In this document: piece after piece, positions 1 to 11,789 of the stretch | How the letters are laid out: each line of letters begins with the position of its first letter | Position numbering within the stretch: position 1 is the stretch's first letter | Origin: Lanius collurio | Lineage: Eukaryota > Chordata > Aves > Passeriformes > Laniidae | Assembly: GCA_020086605.1 (NCBI GenBank) | Contig: JACBWW010000022.1 | Location: forward strand, 5,519,358-5,583,357 | DNA: 64,000 bases | Direction: 5' to 3' | The notes under the pieces: generated by a model | The model's database searches: none | What the model was told of the DNA's origin: nothing | Seen by the model: only the letters and a program-made list of their open reading frames with translations | Position numbers and translations under genes: made by a program

Positions 1-18
1 ATATATATATATATATAT
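1..18. repeat. (AT)n microsatellite at the window edge
   Basis: The window opens with an uninterrupted alternating AT run of 18 bases. It is cut by the window edge, so its true length is unknown. It is a simple dinucleotide repeat. Confidence 0.9.
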
Positions 19-3000
19 CAGAATGTCTTATTTCCCATGTTAAAAAAAAACAACCCCTTTTTTAAAATTAAATACCATACGCTTGAGAAAGTGTCTTGAT
101 TCTTGATTCCAACATTATTATTGATCCCAAGGTATCACTCTATCCTTTATATGCCTTTTTTGGGGTTAAAAAATAAATTAGAGGGTATTTCAGGTAGGCT
201 GCTTAGGTCAGAAAGCTTTCCCACTGATATGTTACACAGTGGTCATCAGGTATGGACAGTGAATCTATAAGTTCTACAGAGAACCAAGATTTTTATTTGA
301 TGCCACAGGGGAAGTTTTCTCTGCAAGCCACATGCCTTTGCATCCCAGTTTAATTTTTTTTTAATATCCTAGGGTACCGCAGCTGTATAAAGCCACCATG
401 TGGCTCCACCAGAAAACCAGAAGTTTAGAAATGAAGTGACAGAGATTTCTCCAGCCTTAGATTAGAAAAAAAAAAAAATTGAGCTACATTCTGAGCTACA
501 AAGACATCTTTCAAAGATATATTGTGATGTCTCTCAGCATAGAAAAAACTCTGGATAGGACAAGGGAAAAAAAACCCCACTGAAATAAGAATTATGTACA
601 TGTCAAAAGAAGAGCCATGAATAATTACATCTGATATTGGATGATGACATATAACCTGCAATAACAGCCAACATTTCCTCCAAATACCCTGCTTTAAGGA
701 AAGTGCTCTTATACAGTAGGAAAACTTCACAGTCTCTATCACTCTTTATCTGGGTATATATTCATTAGAGTCTTAGTGTCACTTTTTAATAAAATATTAT
801 CGTTATAATTCCTTTGTCAAAATAGTAATTAAAATAGTGCCAAATATAGAGATGGGAGCCATTTAGAAGCAAATGAAAGAGCAGGACCAAGGGATGTATT
901 TTCCAGGAATATACTAAAGGAAAAACATGTATTCTTAAAAAAAGTGTTGCCATAGGATCTGCTTACCTTTGAATTAAAATTACACAAAAGTTCTGTACTC
1001 TCACAAAATATAAACACAAGGACAAAATTTCACATGAATATTTTCTCTGAAATAGAACCTACAGAGATTTCTACAAGGTAGTCATCTAACAAAGTAAGAC
1101 CTGTTGTCACAAAAACATTTACACTGTCCAATAAGAGTTACAAAGTATGCATGTTTATTTACATTTTCAAGTTTCGTTTTAAACTGGAGGGTTTGTAGTG
1201 ACTAAAGACTAAACACATGTCAAACCTCAGGGGGAATGTTGCTGTAGGGTCCTAAATTTCTTGCCTAATGAAATGAACCTGACAACCCCCACTCCTTTTC
1301 ATGACATATTTTTGATTCGAATACAGTGGAAGTATTTGTAAGTACATACAATTTGTTTGCATAATATTGAGGTGCCCTGATTAATGCATGGTGTTTACAA
1401 CGTGAAAATTGTCATGCTCTCTGCATCAACACAAGGAGCTGGCCTGGCAGCAGCTAGTTGCAATAAAGTAAATGCTTCATGAATAATGTTCTGCTTTCCA
1501 TGCCTGAGCTGAGCAGAGTCCTCCCTATCCACCTTCTGCCCCCAGTTTGAGCCAGCCTGTTAAGAGAACTGGTGTGCAATGGTGCTGTGCAGAACATACC
1601 TCTCTGAGTGCAAATGTGTTTGCTCACAGACTTGCACATGCACTGTCTGGGTCCTGTGGGGAGCCCATTTCCTCATGGAGCAATCTGATCCCCAGCCACA
1701 TTTTTGCAGTTTTCTTTTCTTCCCATTAATGATCATATAATGTTCAGATGGCAACAACAGCCATTACCTACCTCAAAAGGTAACTCCAGGAGTTTCTGAT
1801 TTCTTAGAAAAATTCCTCAGCAGAAAAGAGAGGAAAGAGTTGAGCTGAGAGCTGCAAGCCAGCTCTACTGAACTATCAGCAGATACTACATCAGTGACCC
1901 AGAAAGAGCCTTGAAAAGTACTGCTTCATAAACTCAAGATCACACAGTTACCACCTAGAAAATGAGACTCGCAGTTTCCTTTCCTTATGTAACAAAAGCT
2001 CAAGTAACAGGATTCAAAGAGCAAAGAGACTTAAAAGACCCTTCCTCAGAAACCCAGAAACCAGATTTGGGGTTAGAAAAATTGTTTCCATCCTTCACAT
2101 GCTTTATATAGTAAGCCTGGACTTTCATCCTGGCTGTACAAGCCATCTCTTGAATCTCACCCTGAGTTACGTATTCTGTGTTTCCGTCCCTCTTCACAGA
2201 ACTTCAAATTCCCTCTCAAATGCAGTGTCCAGGGCTGCAGAACACGTCTATTTACAGCCTTAAGCTGCTTTCTGCAGACTAGCTGGCTCTCCCCAGGACT
2301 GTACACAATCATTAAGCTCATCTGAGCTTGCTCCTAGCCACTGATACCCCAGAAGTTCTGCCTGAATAAGAATTTAAAGCTTGAGCAGGTTTCAGATAAT
2401 ACTAAAGACATGTGGTACAAAAATTGTGCATGCAAAGACAAATGTAGCCCCAGTCTGTAGTGGTTCAGCGATTCAACTGTTTGTCATGTACTGCAACAGG
2501 CAAAACAAGAGAGGGAGAATTGTACTTGAATATAAGACAACACAGTACATTTAGGAATTACACCAAACACCAGTGCTTATTCTACTTCCATACATAAAGC
2601 TCAAGGATACATCATATACTCACTTCTGAGACCATGAAAAGATACTTTTCTTGTCCTCAAAAGTTTGCAATGTAAGTGCTCAATCCTAAACATCACCCAT
2701 GTCACTCATCCTTGTGCAGGAAGCAGACCCCTGAAAGCACAGCAGGAACAGTGTTTCAGTCTAGAACTGCACGAGTGAATTTGGAGTAGGGGCTAACTGT
2801 GGTGATCAAACCTGTTTCTGACCACTGTTCCTCACTGCCCCACGCCTGGACAGCCCAGTCCCACCAGCTGAGTGGGGCAATGGGCACGGGAGCTCTCCCA
2901 GGCTGTGCTGCTCTGGCACTGGCACAAGAGTTTGCATGACATCCTCGCCAGCAAGGGATGGAAATCTCCTGCATGGGACAACAATGTGTGGTACAGTAAC

Positions 3001-5109
3001 TTCTTAAGCTGTTCCAGCTGTTTGCAAATAAAATATGCGTCTGAGCCCCCAGTCTACACAAACTGATTTCCGAGAGGAGCTGTATTTGTGTGAGTGTGCC
3101 AGATCAGGGCCATTACTGACTGCAGAGGAGCATAAAAAACTGTTCCAGAGAGAAAAGGTTTAGAAAAGGTACCAGTGACAGTGATTTGCATGTAAATCCC
3201 ATACCTCTTAGTATGAACTCTCTTGTTAACATGTTTAGTTGACAGTTGCACACATTTGCACTCCCATGCATTTTAAGCCTTGAAGTCACTTGTTCTGTCT
3301 CCCAAGTTTACTCAGCCTGTTTTTTTCTCTCGTTGAAGCAGCCTCCATTTTCATGCTGCACGAAAGCACAAGCAATGCCATAACAGATAAGTATAACAGT
3401 TTAATGAAAACATAGAGCCAAATGCATTGTAAATGTACTGAATTAAGTGGAATTAAAGAAAGGATAAATAAGGTCCATTCCTTCCTCCAGCTTCAGTACT
3501 GTCCTCTCTAACACTGTACATATGATCTCACAATACAGTAACATTGCTGTACTCACTCTGTTCAGGCAGGATCATTCACTTACTCTGTGTTTCACTCCTA
3601 AAATTTTCAAATAGCAAAATTCAGTTTCAGGCAGTGCTGCTCTCAAAGGGCAGCCAGACCTGCTACTCCTTTGCCCCACTGCTGACAACTGCCCCAAAGT
3701 GGGACGAGACCAGTCCGTGTCCAGTGATAGCCACACTGAGCAGGAGCAATAATTAAACCCAGTGTAAAGGTAAAAAGTGAGAGGGCCGTGAGCCTAAGGG
3801 GGGAGAGGCAGGTACATCTGCATCCTGGGCCGGCACTGCCACCACCAGCCCCAGGAGCAGCAGCTGCCCAGGGCTGCAGAATGTTCAGTAACACTTTCTT
3901 GTGCTAGAGACTGTGCCTTGTGAGGGGCCTACTTTTAATGTTTTGCCTAGAGCAACAAAATCCAGTAACGGGTGCTGGTTGCCACATTCAGGGGAGCCTG
4001 CAGGAGCTGCTTGCTGCTGACTGGGAAAGCACTCATTGCTTCTTGAAGGGAAACAACTGTGACACCTTAGGAGTACAGCTCCTTAAACCACCTGCTCCAA
4101 TCTGCTAACCACAGGTAATCTTGGCTCTTCAAGGGGATTACTCTAAGACAATAACAATACTAAATTATCAAAGAAAAAAACTGTTACTGGCAATTTGCAT
4201 CCATTTTTTTGTGATGTCACACTAACATTTTTTGCAATAATTATAACCAATAACACGCTATGAAAAGTTCTCAAGGGATTGACTCTCTTTTCAGAAATTA
4301 ACTGTAGAATATGCTTTGCATTTATTATTGTTCTGCTTTCTTATTGTCATTCTCATAAAATCAATCAAAGTGATAAGTGGAATGTCTAGAAACAGACAAT
4401 TTAATCTGGATGAATTACACAAAATATATCAGTCCTGGAAGTGTAACTGCTTTCAAAGGAGTTATATATCACTACAGAGAATGCAACATTCTGCACTTGA
4501 AGCATTGGCACATATCTACAAGATTATATTAATTTCAGAGTAGAAAGCTGACATTGCTGGATACTGCTTGGAAATGTGCATGTTGTAACACTGGAGAAAA
4601 AAGCTACAAAATTTGAACTTAACTGAAAATACTTTCATTTTATAGTAAACCATATTGTAGATGTCTACATTGTATTTGATAAATATTAGCAATAAACCCT
4701 AATCTAACTCCAGATTTTTCTAGGTTCAAGATTTTTGGAAAATCCATGTGTCATCCCAAACTTTGTACTCCTTTAAATGCCAATCCCAGCCTCCATTTAG
4801 GTAGGCAAGTCCTCAGTGGTGTGGCCACACAGTCAAGGGTCAAATCTGCCTTGGAGGGAACTTGGCTTCAGTGTGCCACTGGTCTGTTTTGCTTGTGGAT
4901 CCCATGGTTTCAGGATATCCAGGAGGTTTGTGTGGAAAGCTTGTAAAATCTTAGAAGAATACAAAGGATATTTTGTAAAGTTTCCCTTACAGCATTTTTT
5001 TCAAGCCCTGTGGATGCTGCTGGGCAGGGATTTAGTCTATCCAAATAAAACCAGTTTCACTTTTCAATGCATAGAGCACAAATTCATCAAGTGCTCAGCT
5101 GTAATATGT
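19..5109. other. Unique AT-rich intergenic or intronic DNA
   Basis: No gene is visible. Open frames are short and overlap on both strands. Two patches are richer in G+C, at about 2720-3060 and 3640-3870. Neither has a CpG cluster, and neither has a matched acceptor and donor pair that I would trust. A stretch near 1930-1975 faintly resembles MIR-type tails but is too decayed to call. The rest is plain AT-rich sequence with short A or T runs. Confidence 0.6.
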
Positions 5110-5184
5110 TCTAGGTTCCTGGAAAATGAAAGGTTGGATCAGATGGTCTTTTGAGGTCTCTCCCTGCCATTCTATGATTCCATG
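5110..5184 (+). mobile_element. CR1 LINE, 5'-truncated 3' end
   Basis: The segment from ggttggatcagatggtc at 5132 through the gaggtctctccctgcc block matches the avian CR1 3' end, in which a GGTTGGACTAGATGATC-type sequence is followed by a GAGGTCCCTTCC-type sequence. It ends at 5184 with two octamer units, attctatg and attccatg, which are the hallmark CR1 terminus and fix the plus orientation. Only the last 55-75 bases are recognisable, so the copy is heavily 5'-truncated, as most avian CR1 copies are. Upstream I see no reverse transcriptase frame. This element is the strongest evidence that the organism is a bird. Confidence 0.85.
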
Positions 5185-5424
5185 GCAGGGCAACATGATT
5201 TTACATGGAACTATATTATACACACATTTCATTCTTTATTATATCTTTCAAAATCAAATAACCAATATGATTTGGGCTTTATTGCTGAAAGAATGAAATC
5301 GCTTGACTGACACATGATAGTGAACTAATTACATTAGAAGCTCTGGCTCTTTTATTTCTCTTTAGCTTGGAAAAGACAAAAAGAATCTGGATTTGTTCTG
5401 AACAAAATTGCAAGACTGCAGGTT

Positions 5425-5465
5425 AAAACTTTTCTTCTCAATCTAAAAACTTTCCTTCTCAATTT
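5425..5465. repeat. Imperfect 20-21-bp tandem duplication
   Basis: The string aaaacttttcttctcaatct is followed at once by aaaaactttccttctcaattt. The two copies differ at only a few positions, which suggests a local slippage duplication. Confidence 0.75.
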
Positions 5466-6705
5466 AAATTCATTTTAAATTGTTATGCTTTACAAACTTC
5501 CAAATGGGATTCTAATTGTTGACAGACATTTTACATTACATGTGTCTATCACTTTGATTTAATATGCATTTTCAATGAAATTTAAACAAGGCCTCTAAGG
5601 TGGCAATTTAACAGCAAGACATGCTGTGAATTTTAGATATAAAAAATATCTAGTTTTCAAGGGTTTTTTTGTGCATGTGAAAATGGCCCTCCAGAAAAAA
5701 AAAAAAATCAGAGAATGTCTGTATGGCTGAGTTATCAGAAGCTAAATATCTCCAAGAACATTACCTACTGTTTTAATCAATCACAGTCATCAGAGGAAAA
5801 CCAGGTTTTACATTTATGCAGCATTTCAGTAGCACACTTCAAAAAGTATTAACTATAAAAGAAAAAGAATGTATTTGGAAATCTTATGTCTGGTTTATTA
5901 CATCTCATGACCTGATTTAATTTTCTTCTACAGAAAACCCACATTGAAATATCTGTAAGTAATAGGTGCTTGTTGTCAACTTTGATAGGAGACATTTGAA
6001 AGGAATACCAAACGTATTGTGAAAGATAAGAGCACAGCAGCTTTTCTGTGTCTCTAAAAGAGAGGAAACCAGACTTAGGAGAGCCTACAACTACAAAATA
6101 GACCTGCTCTATATCATGCCTACTTTTGAAATCATCAGAATTGTAGTTAATGTTTAAACCCTAAGCTATAGACACTGGCAGCACAATGGGAACAACTCCG
6201 TATCTTTAACCTAAAATTTTTAAACCAAAATATTTGCTACTTTTAAATTCTTGCATTTTCTTCATAATGTTAATAAAAGCATCTTTGGTTTGGCTTATTT
6301 TATATAAATAGCATTAGATATCTTGTTTTAGAGGTCCTACAGGGTGTCCCAAAACCTGCACTTGATGGCAAGAATAAACATTCATTAAACTTCAAAGGCT
6401 GCCAAAAAGTCTAGTTATTTTGATTTAGGGGAATCGTTTAAATTAATCCTTCAGCTTGTGTAGAAAATATGTAATGTAATCTAGTTCTCTGTCTCCAGCT
6501 TCAAGTCACACTGGAAAAAAATGCTGCTGTACTAATGTTTCTGTTTTGAAAAACTGGAAAAAATTAAGACTTCATATATTTGTGAAGAATTCTGGATTAG
6601 TGATATTAAGAAACAAATATAATACACAACTGTGTACTTGTATCTCTGTGTAACTGCTGTTAAACCTTCACACACAATGGAGTTCTTCAGTGGGAGCAAG
6701 TTTTA

Positions 6706-6722
6706 CGTTTGTGTGTGTGTGT
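6706..6722. repeat. Short (TG)n microsatellite
   Basis: A short uninterrupted run of alternating T and G follows a cluster of T-rich sequence. Confidence 0.8.
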
Positions 6723-8319
6723 ATATTGGTAATCTTTTTTCATAACAAGAGGATCAAATTTTTTTGTGCGGCTTTCTGCCTTAGCACCCCAACTCAGCTG
6801 ACTGCTGCTGTGCTAGAAAACTCACAGCCACCTTTGTAATAGATCTTTTTTTTGCTGAGGCCCTCTTAAAATTTGGGAGAAACCTCAGTAGGATGAAGAG
6901 CTTAGTTTAAAATTATTTTTTACTTTAAAATTAATACACTCTATATGAAAGAAGCATGCAGAGCCTATTGTGTCAGAGGCACCAAGGAAAAAAATAAAAG
7001 GAGAAGCTCAGCTATTGTAAATCACTGTAATGCCACTGAGGCCAATTTAGACTAGCTGAGGTTGTGGCCTAATATTTGTGCTGAAATGTTGCAGCTATAG
7101 CTGTATCCCTGAGCTGTATAAATATTTGTTGAAAGCTGACTGTTAGGGTGCAAGGGGTGGGTTGCTCATCAGCAAATAGAGAGGGCCCTTGTCTTTTCAC
7201 CTTTCTTAAGGAAACCTTCCTGTTTTTGGGGGTGGGAATTTTGACTGAGTACATGTATGACCCTTCTTACTCTGTGCATGGATTATTCCGTGTGCAGTGG
7301 AACAGGAATTTCCATCTGGCCATTTAAACTTGCACCCGCCTGAGTGTCCGGCCCTGGTTCATGCCATGCACTGTACATGAATGACCAGCAATGTTTACAA
7401 AATGAATTAGCTTGACTCCAACTCTCCAGCCAGAAAGTAATCAAAGTGAAGAGCCAAGCTATTTCTGAAATTCCAGCTTCCCTAGCTAGAAACTGCATGC
7501 TCTGTCTCGCTAGTCAGGGTATTAATGTAAAATCTACATGCTCTATACTGGGGGACAATTAATAACAGCAGTGATTCTGAGCAGTCAACAGACATTAACT
7601 ATTCCCCCCCCAAATTGCTCTTTTGTGGGGGGCAAGTCTGACTGCAGCTTATGGTACAGAGACAAAAAAAAAGTGAAAATATCCATCTCAGTAAGTGATA
7701 ATTCTACGAGTTGTATTTTGGGTCTTTTTGATTCTTTATTCTCCCAAATTAACTTCCAGTTAACATTTTATTTCACTTCTTTTGAATGAATACCTGTATT
7801 CATAGACACATTCAGGAATCTTCTAATGCAAATATTTTTAGTAGGGCCACTTATAAATGGTATCCCTAAAATCTTGGAAGCTTTGATTTATTTTCTCATC
7901 AACCATCCTAATTTAAGCATTTAGCAACAATAGAAATATCTCTTGAGAATAATCTCATCCTATAAAATACATCAACCTTTGCTAAATTTACTATAAAACA
8001 TTGTTATGAAAGAAGACAATGTTATATAATACATTTTGTTTGGGATGGTCTGAAACTCAAAATATATCATATCACTGAAATTTCCCTCTGAAAACAAGCC
8101 TCCTAATCTGAAAAGCCCACATCATAAAAAGCTGGAGATATCTCAGAGCCAAATTGTTTGCTCCTGTAAATGTTAGAGCTCCACAGAGGGGGGATATGAA
8201 ATAAGGCTCTGTTGATTTTACAGCAGAGCATCTGAACCACTTCCCCTGCCCTAGTCAGTTTAAAGCAAAATTAAATGAAAAACAAACTCCAGATAGCATG
8301 TGAGCTCTTCATTGGATGC

Positions 8320-8470
8320 AAATTGGCATAACTCCACTGGATATCTGACTTAGGTAGAGTTAGAACAGGACTTACCACCAAGAAGATCTGGGTCAAGGTA
8401 TTTTAATGGTGATTTCATGTGGGTGGGTGAGAACCTGATTCTTCATCCTTATTCAGGCTGAAAACCAAGA
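8320..8470. repeat. Decayed ancient amniote palindromic repeat (possible)
   Basis: The string ggcataactccactgg (about 8326-8341), with gaacctgattcttcatcc about 100 bases downstream, resembles the bird and reptile repeat family that pairs GGAGTTAC..CAATGG-type arms with an AATCTGATTCTCA-type end. The similarity is from memory and partial, and the middle is not alignable by eye. Confidence 0.35.
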
Positions 8471-8639
8471 ATGCACTACAGATCTATAGATCAGTCAAGA
8501 AATTGATTGTTTGCAGGGAGGGAGGCTAAAGTGGCTCAGTTATTCCAAAATTAGCAACTGCTAGTGTGGTGTATAGCTCAGGCCAAATGACAAGTGAATG
8601 ATGCTGCCCAACACCTCCCCATCTATATCATGCCTGCAT

Positions 8640-8653
8640 CCACCCCCTGGTGA
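8640..8653 (-). promoter_or_regulatory. CTCF-like motif, minus strand
   Basis: The reverse complement reads TCACCAGGGGGTGG, which matches 12 of 14 positions of the CTCF core CCASYAGRKGGCRS. The mismatches are at core positions 1 and 12. Binding cannot be judged from sequence alone. Confidence 0.3.
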
Positions 8654-10035
8654 CTTTTATTTCCAGAATTAAATAGAAAATCCAGGACTGGTAAATTAAT
8701 AGCATCGGAATAAAATATCAAGATATCTTTAACATTACCTGAAAATCAGAGGTTAATAAATAGTTAAATTTAGCTGTAGCTTCTCTTAAGTAGTTTGAAC
8801 ATAAGTCAATATTTTCGTCTTTTGTTGTCTCAGGGTTTCTGCAGGAGCAGAGAGAATTTCATCAATGATGTTTCTACACTTTATAGCATTTTGCCTTTGT
8901 ACTGTTATCCATCCGTACCCTTATCTCACATGTTATCAGCTGTATGAAAATAACTAGCGGTCCCTTCAGCCCACAGCAAGTATCAATAGGAAGAATGACA
9001 GTGGCTAGTTTGCACACTTGAAATGGTTTATTTGTTGCAATCCTGTGCACAAGATGTTTATCAGTAAGCACCAGACAGCCATGCAGAAGAAGGAGCCTTA
9101 ATTCTGTCTGAGACAGCCTCTTATTGCTATTGATAGTTAGCATCAGTGTCCAGTCTGAGAAATGGAAGTGCTGCAGGCAACTTCAGTCAAGACACCCTAT
9201 TGATCTACTGCTTCCTCTGCATCCCTGAAGCTAGAGAAGAAAAATAAAAAGGGAAGGAAAAGCCTGCTGTATAAGGGGCAATGCAGCAGTCTGTGTCTTG
9301 CCATCATTCAAAGGGGTGTGTATGTGCATGGATATTCCTGATATTCAGTACCTTAGACAACTGTAAATCACACGCACAGCCATGATAAATATAAATGTCA
9401 ATGTGTTGGAAATGTCCTTTATATAAGAGGTGTCACTAGAACTACATTTTTAGCATGAAACATTTTTGCTGCTTTTTATTTTTCATTGACTTATTGTGCT
9501 TCTGTTATATCCTGTCTAACACAATCAATCTAAAGCATAATATCTGAGAGTCCTATTCATAAATAATACATATTTGGGTCATTTTCATTTGTATCCTACA
9601 ATGAAGATTTACAAGCCAGAAACAAAACAAGAAACAATGTGTGGAATGCTCTTATTCAGTGGATAAGAATATATTACTGTGATCAATTAATCTGCTTTTC
9701 TCTGCATTAGGTGGACATCTTTATGGTACATCCATAAGGGTTTATAACTTGGGAGAGACAGAATCAGCTCTAAGGCTCTAACATAAAATGCCTGTACTCA
9801 GAAAAGAGAAACTTTTCCAAAGTTTTTGCTTGGTTGAGTCTTTTTTTTTTTCTCCATTGCTGCTGTTGTTGTTTTCCAATGGGAAATATGTTAATTTTGG
9901 CAAACTCAACCACAGCAGTAACTAATCCACCAGCACAGTATGTTTCTCTGCCATAAAGCCTACCTCTCATGGTAAATGAAACAAGGAATTGACTACAATA
10001 ATTCTGGGGATTTCCATAGTGCTGTTCATTCAAAG

Positions 10036-10115
10036 ATAGTCCCATTTTACTACAAACCACACAATTCATTCTACAGAAGGGAAGACTGACACACAGAAAG
10101 GTCCCAGCTCAGTTT
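10036..10115 (+). repeat. MIR/CORE-SINE-like relic
   Basis: The string cccattttac (10041-10050), followed after an apparent 20-odd-base insertion by tacagaagggaagactgaca and cacagaaaggtccc, parallels the MIR-type sequence CCCATTTTACAGA-GGGGAAACTGAGGCACAGA. The order and strand agree with the family. Divergence is high, so the copy is ancient. Confidence 0.5.
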
Positions 10116-11499
10116 TTAGGGCCAAAAATTACTAGGCAAAATTAAGTAAAAAGAAACAAGATCTGTGCATAGAAATTGCAGGAGGAACAAGAGAGGTGAA
10201 AGGAAGACTCCAGTTGGCATTAGTTTGTAGTACAAGAACCTTCATTCCCTGGTGCAGTCACCAGAAGGGCTGGTGCTCTGAGCTTGGGCCATGAGCAATG
10301 AGTACTTATCAATTTTGCCTGCAGAGAAGGAGCAAAAATAGTGAGTTAAAACCAGTCAGAGCTGCTTTAGGAAGCAAAGTCAGAACATGCAAGAACTTTG
10401 CAAGCAATATAAACTGTTGGGGGAAAGTGGGGGTGAATGGTGGGAATAGGGACAAGGCTGGTCACTGGGACAGTCCCCCCATTTACTTCAGAGTTGTAGC
10501 CCGGGCTCTGCTCAGGGCTTCAGACTTTGGGCCTCTGAGTGGGTTACTGCATTAGTTTTTCAAATCTGGAAATTTGCTACAAGTGCATCTCAGATAAAAA
10601 TTGAAATGAGTTTTGCAACTATGGCAAAAAAAGCAATTTTACATTTCATAGGCCTTTTAAAACCCTTTTCAATAGAAAATAAAAATAACAGTAAGGGGGA
10701 AAAAAGGCTACATTTCCATTCTCGTTTTTATAGTTTGACGTTGCAGATGTTTCTGGGTCAGAGGTGAACATGTCTTTAGGTGTCAAAAGATGCAATAACC
10801 TGAGTCAAAAATGGCCCAGTCCCCAGAACCGTGACTGTGTGCCAGAATATCCCCACCTCAGAAGCTTGCTGGCAGCAATGTGCTCCAGGTGTCTTACACT
10901 ATGCAGACCTGGTAGTCATTTTAATATTTTCCATACTCATGTAAATGGACTTGATGTGTGTTCATCAAATGTGGGAAAATCCCACAGAATTGTGTGCCAT
11001 CTGTTTATAGGTAAGTGGTCTGCTTTGCTGACAATCCAGTGCAAAATCAGAACACAGAATGAAAGCAAGCAAGCTTTTGTTTTGTTCTCATTTGGTTTTA
11101 TAAATCTGAGGCTCAATGTCATATGAAAAACCTAACAAAGTTCAAAGGTTCATGGTGTTTGGATAGCAGTACTGTCCTTCTCAGATGTGTGGATATTACC
11201 TGAGCTACACAGAGCTCTTAAATCTGCACCACGTGGTTACAACTTGCAACCCAATGAAACCCTGAGCACACACAGGAGTCAGCAGGGCCTGGGGAGGGTG
11301 CAAGGGCCACAGCTTGGGCAGCTGGCTGTCTGCACTGGTGCCCTGAACCAGAAGTCTCTGGGAAACACTAGCTGACAGCATTTCGGCATGTGTGGTTGGC
11401 CTCAAGTCAGAAACTCGAGCTGAAGCAAAAATGGAAAGGTTCATTTTGAAAAAGCATCACCTTATTTTATTTAACACCCAATACATTTGGGTTTCTGTT

Positions 11500-11740
11500 A
11501 AAATTAAAGTCAGGTTTAATTCAATTAATATGGTAGATGTCAATTAATTGTCCATCTTTATTATTTTGGTCTGTTTTAAACAAGACTGTTGGACAAAAGA
11601 CAGTTATGTCTGAGCTAAAATATTAAATGAAGGCTGCAGCCACAGAGATTTTCAACATCAGTTGACAGACATCGACCAGTCATCAGAAGGGGAATTTGAG
11701 ACCTTTCTTGTCCTTTTACCCTCCATGTGGAACACGTGCT
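11500..11740. promoter_or_regulatory. Putative conserved non-coding element
   Basis: This repeat-free block is dense in homeodomain cores, including TTAATTCAATTAATATGG and a perfect palindrome CAATTAATTG at 11541-11550. It is followed by ttgacagacatcgaccagtc, which has a retained CpG. Such strings are typical of vertebrate developmental enhancers. No frame codes for protein across it. Conservation is inferred by eye and not tested. Confidence 0.4.
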
Positions 11741-11789
11741 TATATTTTTTAACTGAGAACTGATAACCAGACCTGGGAAATTTATACCT

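Larger units (their letters stand above)
5185..8319. other. Unique AT-rich DNA, no gene seen
   Basis: No convincing exon is present. The block holds a short tandem duplication (5425-5465) and a small TG repeat (6706-6722). Smooth, repeat-free stretches at about 7000-7150 and 7340-7500 look more constrained than their surroundings. They contain a TGTTTAC forkhead core, several CAAAG motifs and the paired-looking string gctatagctgtatccctg. Confidence 0.55.
8480..11490. other. Unique DNA with one MIR-like relic, no gene seen
   Basis: No supported gene lies here. Frames at about 10764-11126 (plus) run into a GGTAAGT-type donor near 11011 but lack a matching acceptor upstream. The region 9845-9875 has a short T run followed by a small CTGTTGTTG repeat. 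Otherwise it is AT-rich unique sequence. Confidence 0.55.

Noticed and set aside
6339..6420. String acagggtgtcccaaaa resembling mariner-type inverted termini, with ggctgccaaaaagtct about 50 bases later
   Set aside because: The second string is in the same rather than the opposite orientation, no TA duplication pair is clear, and no transposase or length-typical MITE is present.
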